DNA of 64,000 nt from Halodesulfovibrio aestuarii (lineage in GTDB: Bacteria > Desulfobacterota > Desulfovibrionia > Desulfovibrionales > Desulfovibrionaceae). The translations under genes were made by a program, and so were the position numbers. Of this stretch, positions 17,489-26,280 are shown one piece after another (the first letter of the stretch is position 1; each line of letters begins with the position of its first letter). The stretch is taken from NCBI RefSeq assembly GCF_050571805.1, contig NZ_CP192219.1; one strand, 5' to 3'. The notes under the pieces are model-generated. The model was given only the letters and a program-made list of their open reading frames with translations, did not search any database and had not been told where the DNA came from.

Positions 17489-18568
17489 TTGCACTCTGGT
17501 AATCCTTTAGAAAAAATTTGTCGTTTTGATGTAGGTCATAAATATTGTGATCTCTTTGAGCGCTTGGGGGTTCCTCGTGATGATCGTTGGCGTTCATTGC
17601 TCACATGTTTACGCAGTACCCAGAAGTATTCATATTATGCTCAAGAACAAAAAAAGTCAGTAGCTGACCTGTTGATAACGACACTTGAAGGCTCGGATTT
17701 TTCTGAGGAGAAATACTGCTTTGTCTTGCGTGAATATCAAGCGATTCTTGCGAGCTCTTACGCAAAGAGGTTGGAAGAGGCCTTGCAGGAATCTGTCGAT
17801 TTAGCAGATGATTTTCGGAAAAGTGTCTATCGTCATCAAGGTGTTGTTGAGGATCTGGAAGAATCCAGTGTGGCCGCGGTTCGTAGTGGTGCGGATCCGG
17901 AGGACGTTGTTGCACAGCTCCGAAGTACTTTTCAGGATGTTATATCTGTTTTGAAAGAGGATGCCGAGCGTCTTGAGTATATTTGCAAAACAGATGGCCT
18001 GACAGGGTTGTTTAATCGTCGTGCCTTTGATGAAAGTCTGAAAGAAGGGATTTACGCATGGGAACATGCTGAAAAACCTTTTTGTCTGCTCCTTTTGGAT
18101 ATCGATAACTTAAAAATCTTTAATGATCGTTTTGGTCACCGCATTGGTGATCAGGCCTTGCAGACTTTTTCGCAAATAATGCAAGAGGTTGCACATAGGA
18201 ACCACGATGATTCAGATGTTTGTTGTTGCCGGTTCGGTGGGGACGAGTTCGCGATTCTTTTGTTTGGAGATGCCGCAGCAGACGTAATTGATATCGCACA
18301 AACTATTCGCTCTCGTCTTGAAACATATGATTTCGTTATTCGGGATAATCAGGGACGTATTATTAGGCGTAATGTTCAGATGACTGTTTCATGTGGTTTT
18401 GCGCACGCCTATGACTTCCGACTGGAAAATTTAGGTGCTTTGATGTTAGATGCGGCTGACTCAGCTCTTTACGAAGCAAAAGATCTTGGACGTAATAGAA
18501 TTGTAGAATATTCAAAAAAAGATGGTAGTTGCTCGTTCACCGTTGTTTGCGGTGGTGAGGTTGCGTAA
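17489..18568 (+). CDS. Diguanylate cyclase (GGDEF domain)
   Basis: Makes the second messenger c-di-GMP from two GTP. The last ~170 residues are a GGDEF domain: DGLTGLFNRRAFDE, LLLDIDNLKIFNDRFGH with the metal-binding Asp, and RFGGDEFAIL (~248). There is no RxxD inhibitory I-site in the usual place before GGDEF; instead the residues are DSDVCCCRF with three Cys in a row. The N-terminal ~155 residues form no known sensor and end in a coiled coil (~85-150). No membrane span. TTG 17489 (or GTG 17486) follows AAGGGGG. The frame is open back to 17459. Confidence 0.9.
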   Translation: MHSGNPLEKICRFDVGHKYCDLFERLGVPRDDRWRSLLTCLRSTQKYSYYAQEQKKSVADLLITTLEGSDFSEEKYCFVLREYQAILASSYAKRLEEALQESVDLADDFRKSVYRHQGVVEDLEESSVAAVRSGADPEDVVAQLRSTFQDVISVLKEDAERLEYICKTDGLTGLFNRRAFDESLKEGIYAWEHAEKPFCLLLLDIDNLKIFNDRFGHRIGDQALQTFSQIMQEVAHRNHDDSDVCCCRFGGDEFAILLFGDAAADVIDIAQTIRSRLETYDFVIRDNQGRIIRRNVQMTVSCGFAHAYDFRLENLGALMLDAADSALYEAKDLGRNRIVEYSKKDGSCSFTVVCGGEVA

Positions 18569-18581
18569 AAATATTGATAAA

Positions 18582-18618
18582 ATGGTTCCAGTTATGTTGA
18601 CACAACGGCTGGAACCAT
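18582..18618 (+). terminator. Hairpin after the GGDEF gene
   Basis: Ten-bp stem (ATGGTTCCAG with CTGGAACCAT) with an inner TGTT/AACG loop. The downstream sequence is only modestly T-rich, so termination is possible but not certain. A TTGACA box (18597-18602) lies in the loop and TATAGC follows at 18618-18623 with a short 15-base spacer, so the ribB promoter may overlap it. Confidence 0.5.
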
Positions 18619-18644
18619 ATAGCCATTTTGTTAACGCGAATTTA

Positions 18645-18780
18645 TTCTCAGGGCAGGGTGTAATTCCCTACCGGCGGTAATCCTCTTTAGGAAAGCCCGC
18701 GAGCGCTTCGCTTTGCGAAGGACAGCAGATCTGGTGTGATTCCAGAGCCGACGGTTAGAGTCCGGATGAAAGAGAGTAAA
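18645..18780 (+). ncRNA. FMN riboswitch (RFN element) controlling ribB
   Basis: The aptamer is nearly textbook: it starts TTCTCAGGGCAGGGTG, contains ACCGGCGGTAAT, AGCCCGCGAGCG, GACAGCAGATC and GCCGACGGTTAGAGTCCGGATG, and closes with GAGAGTAAA. FMN binding is expected to lower expression of the ribB gene that starts about 105 bases after the aptamer. Downstream, TGCCCTGATTCT (18845-18856) is nearly complementary to the 5' arm of the aptamer, as in the E. coli ribB leader, so it probably forms the switching stem. No clear T-tailed terminator lies between aptamer and gene. Confidence 0.96.
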
Positions 18781-18885
18781 TGCAGCCTGCATTCCTTTCT
18801 GACAGCAATAAATGCTGTTCTATTCTTTTGCACTGCTTTTTACTTGCCCTGATTCTTGCGATTCTTAAACTTTTTGGAGAATTCA

Positions 18886-19530
18886 ATGAATCAGTCATTA
18901 CTTGATCAGTTTGGTACCTCAGAGGAACGTGTAGAAAAAGCTCTTGCCGCTTTGCAGCAAGGTTTTGGTGTTATCGTTACTGACGATGAAGATCGCGAAA
19001 ACGAAGGCGATATGATCTTTTCTTCAGAGCACCTGACCCCTGCACAGATGGCATTACTTATTCGTGAATGTAGTGGCATTGTTTGTCTCTGCATGACCGA
19101 TGAGAAAGTTAAGCAGCTTGACCTGCCTATGATGGTTGATGAAAATCACAGCCAGTACCAGACCGCGTTTACGGTATCAATCGAAGCTGCAGAGGGTGTA
19201 ACTACCGGTGTATCGGCAGCTGATCGTGTGCGCACAATTAAAGCAGCATCTTGCGGCAGTGCAAGTTCTTCAGATATCAACAGTCCTGGTCATGTTTTTC
19301 CACTTCGTGCTTGTGAAGGCGGCGTTCTTGAGCGCCGGGGGCATACCGAGGCAACTGTTGATCTTATGCGCCTTGCTGGCCTTGGAAACTGTGGCGTACT
19401 CTGTGAAGTTACTAATTCAGATGGTACAATGGCACGTATGCCAGAGCTTGTTAAGATTTCAAAAAAATATGAGATGCCAATGCTCACTATTGAAGATCTA
19501 GTAGCCTATAGAAAAGGAAAGAATATCTAG
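18886..19530 (+). CDS. ribB: 3,4-dihydroxy-2-butanone-4-phosphate synthase
   Basis: Converts ribulose 5-phosphate to the four-carbon unit of riboflavin. The protein (214 aa) is the stand-alone RibB form, close to the E. coli length, without a fused GTP cyclohydrolase II. Metal and substrate motifs are VTDDEDRENEGDMIF (~28-42), GVSAADRVRTIKAA (~103-116) and RRGHTEATVDLMRLAG (~146-161). The ATG has TTGGAGA upstream. It stands alone, far from other rib genes in this window, under its own FMN riboswitch, and has a strong terminator. Confidence 0.96.
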   Translation: MNQSLLDQFGTSEERVEKALAALQQGFGVIVTDDEDRENEGDMIFSSEHLTPAQMALLIRECSGIVCLCMTDEKVKQLDLPMMVDENHSQYQTAFTVSIEAAEGVTTGVSAADRVRTIKAASCGSASSSDINSPGHVFPLRACEGGVLERRGHTEATVDLMRLAGLGNCGVLCEVTNSDGTMARMPELVKISKKYEMPMLTIEDLVAYRKGKNI

Positions 19531-19561
19531 GGGCAGCGCTAATCCCTATGACGCAACGATA

Positions 19562-19591
19562 AAGACCGGACAATGTCCGGTCTTTTTTTAT
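19562..19591 (+). terminator. Terminator after ribB
   Basis: Stem AGACCGGAC with GTCCGGTCT, a 3-base loop and seven T. Very likely the end of the ribB transcript. Confidence 0.93.
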
Positions 19592-19627
19592 AGATATTAA
19601 ATATGAACTCGTCGGATCCTGAACATA

Positions 19628-19662
19628 AAAATGGCTGCAAGGAATACTCCCTACAGCCATTT
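19628..19662 (-). terminator. Terminator after cimA (minus strand)
   Basis: Stem AAATGGCTG with CAGCCATTT; on the minus strand it is followed by a short U run. It lies about 50 bases past the cimA stop and faces the ribB terminator, so the converging transcripts are separated. Confidence 0.75.
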
Positions 19663-19711
19663 AGTTAACCTTATTCCCCGTCAATTTTTAGGACGAGGCG
19701 CGAAGCGAAGC

Positions 19712-21334
19712 TTAGTTTTTTTCAATTTGAGCACGTTGCTCGTGTTCATCTTTATAGAGCTTGTAAGTGATAGAATCAGCCACAGCTTGCCAACTGGCTT
19801 CAATGATGTTGTAGGACACGCCTACAGTTACCCATCGGGATAGATGGTCACCAGATTCCACAAGAACGCGTACAAATGAAGCTGTACCACCGCCCGCAGG
19901 ATCTTCCGCTGTCATGACTCGAACTTTGAAGTCAAGCAGCTTCATCTCAGAGAGGCGTGGGTAGAAGTTGCAGAGTGCTTTACGCAATGCGTTATCTAAG
20001 GAGTTAACAGGACCACGGCCGGTTGCGGCAGTGTGCTCGGTAACACCTTCAACTTCAACTATTACAGAAGCCTCAGAAATAGGATCTAGGTCCTGAGCTT
20101 CTTTTAGTTCCAGCACTCGGAACTGGTTGAGTTTAAAGAACTCTCTGACTCCACGACGACCAAGCTTCTTGAGCAAAAGCAACTCAACAGATGCTTCTGC
20201 TGCGGCATAGTCGTACCCCATGCTGGAACGTTTTTTTAATTCATTGAGCAGCCCTTTGACAACCGGTTCATTTTTATCCAGATGGAATCCGAATTTTTTA
20301 GCCATGTTGACAATGTTAGCCCGTCCGGCAAGTTCTGTGAGAAGTACTCGCTGTCTGTTGCCGACAATTTCTGGATCAATGTGCTCGTACAGTGCAGAGT
20401 TTCGGTTAACCGCACTTGCGTGAACACCACCTTTATGCGCAAAAGCTGACCTGCCGACAAACGGCTGGCGGTTGAATGGCATAATGTTGGCAACGTCTGT
20501 AACAAATGCTGAGGTGCTCGTTAACAATGCCAATTTTTCCTTACCTAGAGTTGTGTATTCATCGTTGAATTTTAACTCAAGTGTAGGGATGATGGAACAG
20601 AGGTTCGCATTACCGCATCGTTCTCCGATGCCGTTAATGGTTCCTTGAACATGGGTGGCACCTGCTTGTATCGCGGCAATGGAGTTTGCCACTGCCAGTT
20701 CACAATCGTTGTGAGCGTGGATACCGAGCTGTGCATCCGGTAATGCTTTAGCTATCTGCTGTATAATCTGATATACTTCATGCGGCAGTGTGCCACCATT
20801 TGTATCACACAGACTAAGAGTTTGAGCTCCAGCACCGTATGCTGCCGTGATAGCAGCAAGTGCATATTCCTGATTTGCTTTAAAGCCGTCGAAGAAATGT
20901 TCGGCATCAAAGACAACATCGCGACCCATAGATTTTAGGAACGCAACAGAGTCATGAATAATGTCCAGGTTCAGTTCCAGCGGAATTCGTAGCGCTTCGG
21001 TTGCGTGAATATCCCACGTCTTCCCGAAAATTGTACACACATCAGCCCCGGAACTAAGCAAGTTACGTAGATTGGGGTCGTTTTCCGCAGTAAAGCCTGG
21101 GTGATGAGTACTCCCGAAAGCCGCAATCTTTGCATGCCTTAATGAAAACTTTTTAATTTCATTAAAGAATGCCATATCCACAGGGTTAGACCCTGGCCAG
21201 CCGCCTTCAATAAAGTCTATACCAAGTTCGTCAAGCTTGAGAGCAATCTTAAGCTTGTCATCATTGGTAAGGTTTATGTCTTCTGATTGAGTTCCATCAC
21301 GCAAACTTGTGTCGTAGATCTGAATTTTTTTCAT
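19712..21334 (-). CDS. cimA: Citramalate synthase (LeuA-like)
   Basis: Condenses pyruvate with acetyl-CoA to (R)-citramalate, the start of the threonine-independent route to isoleucine. The DTSLRDGTQ motif (~7-15) and the metal-binding HAHND (~206) mark the DRE-TIM metallolyase family; a LeuA-type allosteric dimer domain occupies the last ~130 residues. The 540-residue length matches the citramalate synthase group (longer than typical LeuA and homocitrate synthases). ATG 21334 has GAAAGGG upstream; the frame is open further upstream. It is the last gene of the pdxJ operon, 16 bases after lysC, so aspartate-kinase and isoleucine synthesis are co-expressed. Confidence 0.9.
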   Translation of the reverse strand: MKKIQIYDTSLRDGTQSEDINLTNDDKLKIALKLDELGIDFIEGGWPGSNPVDMAFFNEIKKFSLRHAKIAAFGSTHHPGFTAENDPNLRNLLSSGADVCTIFGKTWDIHATEALRIPLELNLDIIHDSVAFLKSMGRDVVFDAEHFFDGFKANQEYALAAITAAYGAGAQTLSLCDTNGGTLPHEVYQIIQQIAKALPDAQLGIHAHNDCELAVANSIAAIQAGATHVQGTINGIGERCGNANLCSIIPTLELKFNDEYTTLGKEKLALLTSTSAFVTDVANIMPFNRQPFVGRSAFAHKGGVHASAVNRNSALYEHIDPEIVGNRQRVLLTELAGRANIVNMAKKFGFHLDKNEPVVKGLLNELKKRSSMGYDYAAAEASVELLLLKKLGRRGVREFFKLNQFRVLELKEAQDLDPISEASVIVEVEGVTEHTAATGRGPVNSLDNALRKALCNFYPRLSEMKLLDFKVRVMTAEDPAGGGTASFVRVLVESGDHLSRWVTVGVSYNIIEASWQAVADSITYKLYKDEHEQRAQIEKN

Positions 21335-21350
21335 GGCCCTTTCAACTTTG

Positions 21351-22565
21351 TTATTCTTTGCCGAGCCCGAAGGCATCGTGCAGTGTTCTTACTGCAAGCT
21401 CCGTGTACTTCTCCTCGATAAGGCAGGTAATTTTAATTTCTGAGGTGCTAATCATGAGAATGTTAATATTTTCTCTACGCAGAGCATCAAATGCCTGTGC
21501 AGCAACGCCGGAGTGGTTACGCATTCCAACGCCGATTGCAGAAACTTTACAAACATGTAAATCGTGCAGAACTTCTGCCGCATTTGTTTCTTTCTGGATT
21601 TTGGCCATTAGTTCAAGAGTTTTATCCAGATCGCCGCGCGGAACAGTGAATGTCATGTCAGTCTTGTTATCACGGCTTGGGTTCTGAACAATCATATCAA
21701 CAACAACGCCGCCTTCTGCAAGCGGACCGAACAAACTGGAAGCGATACCCGGCACGTCCGGAACATCGCGCAGCGTTACACGCGCCTGATCCTTGTCATA
21801 TGCGATACCTGAAACTAAAACGGCTTCCATGCGTGAATCCTCCTGAGTTACTAACGTGCCTGGGGCGTCTGAAAATGTTGAACGGACAAGTACTGGTACT
21901 TTATATTTTTTAGCAAATTCAACAGAACGAATTTGTAAGACCTTAGCGCCCATGGAGGCCATTTCTAGCATTTCATCATACGAAACGCGGTCCATTTTGC
22001 GAGCGTTGCTCACGATATTCGGGTCGGTGGTGTATACGCCGTCTACATCAGTGTAGATTTCGCATTGGCAGCCAAGTGCTGCAGCAAAAGCTACTGCAGA
22101 TGTATCTGAACCACCACGGCCAAGCGTTGTCACGCGGGATTCATCGGTGCAGCCTTGGAAACCGGCAACAGCAAGAACATCATGCTTTTCAAGAAGTTCC
22201 TGTAGTTTTTCTTGATTGATCCCAAGGATACGTGCGTTGCCGTGTGCACAGTCTGTGCTTACGGGGACTTGATACCCAAGCAGGGAACGGGTGTTAACTC
22301 CGGCATCTTTCATCAGCATCGAAAAGAGCGCTACAGATACCTGTTCTCCAGTAGAGACGAGAACATCAATTTCCGCCGGGTCAGGGGAGTTGGACCATTC
22401 TTTTGCAAGTCCTAAAAGTCGGTTAGTTTCTCCTGACATTGCAGAAAGAACAACCACTACTTTAAATCCCTTGGCTCGAGCGGCAAGAACTTTTTCACGT
22501 ACTTTTTTCATGCACTCTAAGTTGGCAACTGAAGTTCCGCCGAACTTCTGAACCAAAATACGCAT
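21351..22565 (-). CDS. lysC: Aspartate kinase
   Basis: Phosphorylates aspartate, the first step toward lysine, methionine and threonine. The N-terminal kinase domain has VQKFGGTSVAN (residues ~5-15), STGEQVS (~70) and GRGGSDTSAVA (~147). Two ACT domains in the last ~140 residues (VTLRDVPDVPGIASSLF; VSAIGVGMRNHSGVAAQAF) provide feedback control. The 404 residues match the monofunctional class with an internal alpha/beta overlap. It lies between tsaE and cimA in one minus-strand operon. Confidence 0.95.
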   Translation of the reverse strand: MRILVQKFGGTSVANLECMKKVREKVLAARAKGFKVVVVLSAMSGETNRLLGLAKEWSNSPDPAEIDVLVSTGEQVSVALFSMLMKDAGVNTRSLLGYQVPVSTDCAHGNARILGINQEKLQELLEKHDVLAVAGFQGCTDESRVTTLGRGGSDTSAVAFAAALGCQCEIYTDVDGVYTTDPNIVSNARKMDRVSYDEMLEMASMGAKVLQIRSVEFAKKYKVPVLVRSTFSDAPGTLVTQEDSRMEAVLVSGIAYDKDQARVTLRDVPDVPGIASSLFGPLAEGGVVVDMIVQNPSRDNKTDMTFTVPRGDLDKTLELMAKIQKETNAAEVLHDLHVCKVSAIGVGMRNHSGVAAQAFDALRRENINILMISTSEIKITCLIEEKYTELAVRTLHDAFGLGKE

Positions 22566-22623
22566 ACTGATTCCTTTGTCGTTAGAAAGAGAATGAGAAA
22601 GGTAGAGCGAGTCTACGAAATAA

Positions 22624-23115
22624 TTATGGTGCTACTTGCATCGAGGTCACAAGTGGTTTTAATGCCTCGATGACACGGGTAGCTCCTGCCCCTTTTACCA
22701 AAATGTCAATTTGTCGTCCTTCTTCGCATGGAATCCAACTGAATTGCAACCATTCATTCGGGTATTCCTGCTCAGGAAGGTGCTCCGCCCACTCGACAAG
22801 CATAAGTGTCTGTTCCTCATCCAACAGTTCGTGGAATGACTCGTCGACACTACCCCCTGCCAGCCTGTAAAGGTCATAATGGGCAGTCTCCGGGGTGGTC
22901 GGGTACAGGTTGTATACGTTAAAACTTGGGCTACTTACCTCGGCTTCATCCCCACCTGGGAGGTGTTGGACGAGTGAGCGGATAAGAGTTGTTTTACCCG
23001 AGCCGAGTGTGCCTTTGAACAATATAGTTTGCACAGGATCTGTAGAAACGAGAGCCTGTGCAAGATATTTTCCCAGAAGTTCAGTTTCTTCTGAGGTTTT
23101 TACATAAAGAAGCAC
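22624..23115 (-). CDS. tsaE: tRNA threonylcarbamoyladenosine biosynthesis protein TsaE
   Basis: P-loop ATPase that works with TsaB and TsaD to make t6A at position 37 of ANN-decoding tRNAs. The Walker A loop is GTLGSGKTTLIRS (~35-47), followed by SPSFNVYNLY (~80) and the family motif HYDLYRL (~98) and VEWAEHLP (~128). Length (163) is normal. It is separated from the CBS gene by seven bases. TsaB and TsaD are not in this window. Confidence 0.93.
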   Translation of the reverse strand: MLLYVKTSEETELLGKYLAQALVSTDPVQTILFKGTLGSGKTTLIRSLVQHLPGGDEAEVSSPSFNVYNLYPTTPETAHYDLYRLAGGSVDESFHELLDEEQTLMLVEWAEHLPEQEYPNEWLQFSWIPCEEGRQIDILVKGAGATRVIEALKPLVTSMQVAP

Positions 23116-23122
23116 AGATTAA

Positions 23123-23596
23123 TTACTCTTTTGGTTCTTCCTTTGGAAGGAGTGTACGTAAGATATCTTCTTTTCCCACAATTCCTACCAATTTGCCATT
23201 TTTGACAACTGGCAGCGAGTGATACTTGTTATCCACCATAAGCGTCGCTATTTCGTCAATAGGTGTTTCTTCTGTTACAGATGCAGGAGCTGGAGTCATG
23301 GCCTCTGCAACCGTGCTGGCAGATATTTTTCTTATTTCTGCATCCGTATTGGAACTGAAACCTAGAGGGATAAGACCGTCAAGTACTGTAAAAAACGAAG
23401 GAACATTAAGACGTTTGTGCTGGTTGATGAGATCGCTTTGGCAGATAATGCCAATTAAAGTTCCATCAGCCTCTACTACAGGTAGTCCGTTGTAGCGTTT
23501 ATCAAGCATAATGCGCGCTGCTGTTACAACGTCATCTTCCGGGGCAATTGTCTGTGGATTCTGTGTCATCAGGTCGTAGGCTGTGAGCATAAGCAT
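23123..23596 (-). CDS. Protein with two CBS domains
   Basis: A 157-residue stand-alone pair of CBS domains (AYDLMTQNPQTIAPEDDVVTAARIM at the start; VAEAMTPAPASVTEETPIDEIATLM from ~90). Such modules bind adenosine nucleotides or S-adenosylmethionine and sense energy state or regulate partners; the ligand here cannot be told. No other domain is present. The reading frame overlaps the 3' end of the nnr gene by 28 bases and is followed by tsaE seven bases later, so it belongs to the same operon. The N-terminus may begin at either of two nearby ATGs. Confidence 0.88.
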   Translation of the reverse strand: MLMLTAYDLMTQNPQTIAPEDDVVTAARIMLDKRYNGLPVVEADGTLIGIICQSDLINQHKRLNVPSFFTVLDGLIPLGFSSNTDAEIRKISASTVAEAMTPAPASVTEETPIDEIATLMVDNKYHSLPVVKNGKLVGIVGKEDILRTLLPKEEPKE

Positions 23597-25134
23597 TTCC
23601 TTACGGCTTTTGGCAAAGCATGAGCGATTTCTTGCGGTAGATTCCCTCTTTGCGGGAATTCATTTTCAAGAAATTCTCCAGCTAGCCCATGTTGATAGAC
23701 GCCAAGACAGGCAGCTTCCCGTGCCGGAACTCCTTGAGCAAGGTGGGTTCCCAAAATTCCGGAAAGTACATCTCCAGATCCGGCAACTGCAAGTGCAGAA
23801 GTGCTGAATGGAGAGATGACCGTCGGCTTTCCTTGTTGCGCGATACAACTTACTGCTCCTTTGAGGATAACAGTACCCTTGAATATGTCGGCAAGAAGGA
23901 TTGCTGACCGAAGCCTGTTTACTTGAATTTCACTGATTGTTTTTTGACAGAGTCTTGCCATTTCACCCGGGTGGGGGGTGAGGATGTCATGTTCTGACAG
24001 TGATTGTAAAAGATTTTTATCTTCGGCAAGATGATAGAGAGCATCTGCATCAAATACCGTTGGTGGGCGGAGCAACGCAATCAGCTTTCGTAAAAACGTA
24101 GCTGCATCTTTAGAGCGTCCCATGCCGGGACCAATGATAATGCTGTCTGAATTTTCGATTGCCCGAATCAGAGTCTCGGGGACATGCATAGGCCATTCTT
24201 CTGTTGTACCAATGTCCAGTGTCAGAATTTCAGGTTGTCCTGCTTTGACTTCTTGAGTCAACAACGCTGGAGATGCAACAGTTACATAACCGGCACCGGA
24301 ACGCATGGCTCCGAGTGCAGATAAGTTCGGCGCGCCGGTAAGTCCTTTTGAACCGCCAATAATCAACACTTTTCCTGCGGAGCCTTTATGCATTACTTCC
24401 AATGTAGGCCTACGCAAATTGAGCACTTTGTCTGTCATGATAAGATGAGAAACAGGATGCATTTTTTGCACTTGTGCAGGGATTCCTATGGAGCGCACAT
24501 ACAGGTTTCCAACCCATTGAGAGGCTCCCGGCATAACAAGCCCGCATTTAGCTGCTTCAAACGTCACCGTGGCATTGGCTCGAACTGCTATAGGGTCAGC
24601 AGTGCCAAGAGTGCCGTTTAAACCGGACGGGATGTCCAGTGCAAACACAAAGGCTTTTTTACCCAGTGAATTGATGTGTTCAATGAGGCATATTTTATCA
24701 GAAGATAATGTGCCGCGCATACCCGTGCCGAGCAGGCCGTCTACAATAATGTCAGGTTGTTCTGTGAGAAGAAGGCGTGAAGCATTCTTAGGCGTTAGCA
24801 ACGCGTGCGAAGTGCCGATAGCTCTGGCCAGTTTGAAATGGTAACCAGCTGTTTTATGGTACTCCCGTATCCGTTTTGTATGGAGAAGCAGAACATCTGC
24901 GCCAAGATTGTGCAGATGTCTGGCTACGGCGGCAGCATCGCCGCCGTTATTGCCGCTTCCCATAAATACAAGCACGCGTTTGTCTGTAATTGAACCCGTC
25001 AGCTCGAGAAGCACATGAAGTGCTTCCCGGCTGGCGTTTTCCATAAGAATTTCTTCACGGATACCGAAGGCAGTAATTGCTTGAGTATCCCAACTGCTTA
25101 TTTCCGCCGGTGTCGGCAGGGGAAGGTATGTCAT
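23569..25134 (-). CDS. nnr: Bifunctional NAD(P)H-hydrate epimerase / ADP-dependent hydratase
   Basis: Repairs damaged hydrated NADH and NADPH. The N-terminal YjeF_N domain epimerises (GSGNNGGDAAAVARHL at ~59-74, substrate-binding SGLNGTLG ~167). The C-terminal kinase-like domain dehydrates with ADP (TPHPGEMARL ~390, AGSGDVLSGILG ~448). The 521 residues match the fused form. It follows acpS closely and overlaps the CBS gene. Its adjacency to tsaE, two genes downstream, is a common arrangement in bacteria. No missing residues are apparent. Confidence 0.94.
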   Translation of the reverse strand: MTYLPLPTPAEISSWDTQAITAFGIREEILMENASREALHVLLELTGSITDKRVLVFMGSGNNGGDAAAVARHLHNLGADVLLLHTKRIREYHKTAGYHFKLARAIGTSHALLTPKNASRLLLTEQPDIIVDGLLGTGMRGTLSSDKICLIEHINSLGKKAFVFALDIPSGLNGTLGTADPIAVRANATVTFEAAKCGLVMPGASQWVGNLYVRSIGIPAQVQKMHPVSHLIMTDKVLNLRRPTLEVMHKGSAGKVLIIGGSKGLTGAPNLSALGAMRSGAGYVTVASPALLTQEVKAGQPEILTLDIGTTEEWPMHVPETLIRAIENSDSIIIGPGMGRSKDAATFLRKLIALLRPPTVFDADALYHLAEDKNLLQSLSEHDILTPHPGEMARLCQKTISEIQVNRLRSAILLADIFKGTVILKGAVSCIAQQGKPTVISPFSTSALAVAGSGDVLSGILGTHLAQGVPAREAACLGVYQHGLAGEFLENEFPQRGNLPQEIAHALPKAVRKCLCSQPTT

Positions 25135-25160
25135 TGAGCCTCCGCTAAAGGCTATAGTGT

Positions 25161-25535
25161 CTATAAAGACTCAAGAATGACAACAGCAGAGGCTGTATCT
25201 CTGCCATGTGTTAAGCTGACATGGTACCGTGTTGCAGACAACGTGTCTGCAACTTCTGCTGCTTTGTTATGCAGTATCAAGATCGGTTTGCCGGAAGCTT
25301 CTGATTGTATTTCAATATCTTGAAATTGAATGCCCTGCGTGAATCCTGTTCCAAGCGCTTTCACTGCGGCTTCTTTTGCGGCGAAACGTGCTGCAAGATA
25401 GGCTACAGGATGCTTGGGTAGCGCCGCTTGTTCATTCGGATGCAGGATACGAGAAGTGAACCGGTCTCCATGTCGATCAAACGATTTTTCGATGCGGTCC
25501 AGTTCCGTTGTATCAATGCCAAGTCCGACAATCAC
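25161..25535 (-). CDS. acpS: Holo-[acyl-carrier-protein] synthase
   Basis: Transfers 4'-phosphopantetheine from CoA to apo-acyl carrier protein, activating it for fatty acid synthesis. The 124 residues carry both metal-binding motifs: GLGIDTTELDRIE (Asp ~8) at the N-terminus and ARFAAKEAAVKALGTG (Glu ~58). Length is typical of trimeric AcpS. It lies between pdxJ (19 bases away) and nnr (26 bases), a familiar pdxJ-acpS-nnr order. Confidence 0.95.
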   Translation of the reverse strand: MIVGLGIDTTELDRIEKSFDRHGDRFTSRILHPNEQAALPKHPVAYLAARFAAKEAAVKALGTGFTQGIQFQDIEIQSEASGKPILILHNKAAEVADTLSATRYHVSLTHGRDTASAVVILESL

Positions 25536-25554
25536 TTAATACTCCGCGGTGTTG

Positions 25555-26280
25555 TTACTCAGCAAACGTGCTGATGATTTCGTTCATTTCGCGCACAGCG
25601 CGATCCATACCGACAAGAACTGCACGGGATACAATGGAGTGTCCGATAGAGTATTCAGAGATACCCGGAACATTCGCGAATTCGTATACATTGGTGTAGT
25701 TGAGGCCGTGGCCGAGGTTCACTTTAAGACCAATGCCTTTTGCATATGCTACACCTTTGATGATCTTGTCGCGTTCGAGCTGCATTTTTTCTGGAGTTTT
25801 TGCATCTGCAAAATGACCGGTGTGAAGCTCAATATATTCAGCACCACAAGCGTGAGCTGCATCAATCTGCTTTTCACTTGCTTCAATGAACAGACTGGAT
25901 TTAACGCCAGCTGCATGGAATGGTGCAAGGTAATCACGGAAAAACTCTTCGCGTCCTGCTACTGCAAGACCACCTTCGGTTGTAAGTTCTTCGCGTTTCT
26001 CCGGTACAAGACAAATCATGTATGGATTAATGCGAAGTGCAATTTCATGCATTTCTTCAGTTGCAGCCATTTCAAAATGGAAACGGGTATTCAGACAACG
26101 GGATACCAGTTCAATATCACGATCCTGAACATGACGACGGTCTTCACGAAGGTGCATAATAATGCCACGTGCTCCAGCAAGCTCTGCAAAATGTGCAGCA
26201 GTTACCGGTTCTGGCTCGATACCTAAACGTTGTTGCCTAAGAGTAGCAACATGATCAATATTAACGACTAAAACGGGCAT
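25555..26280 (-). CDS. pdxJ: Pyridoxine 5'-phosphate synthase
   Basis: Last step of the DXP-dependent vitamin B6 pathway: joins 1-deoxyxylulose 5-phosphate with 3-amino-1-hydroxyacetone phosphate. The family start LVVNIDHVATLRQQR is present, as are IMHLREDRRHVQ (~40-51), the catalytic IELHTGHFA (~150) and GHGLNYTN (~196). Length 241 is typical. GAGGAG lies upstream of the ATG, and it is the first gene of the seven-gene minus-strand operon, whose promoter must lie in the AT-rich gap shared with ugd. Confidence 0.96.
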   Translation of the reverse strand: MPVLVVNIDHVATLRQQRLGIEPEPVTAAHFAELAGARGIIMHLREDRRHVQDRDIELVSRCLNTRFHFEMAATEEMHEIALRINPYMICLVPEKREELTTEGGLAVAGREEFFRDYLAPFHAAGVKSSLFIEASEKQIDAAHACGAEYIELHTGHFADAKTPEKMQLERDKIIKGVAYAKGIGLKVNLGHGLNYTNVYEFANVPGISEYSIGHSIVSRAVLVGMDRAVREMNEIISTFAE

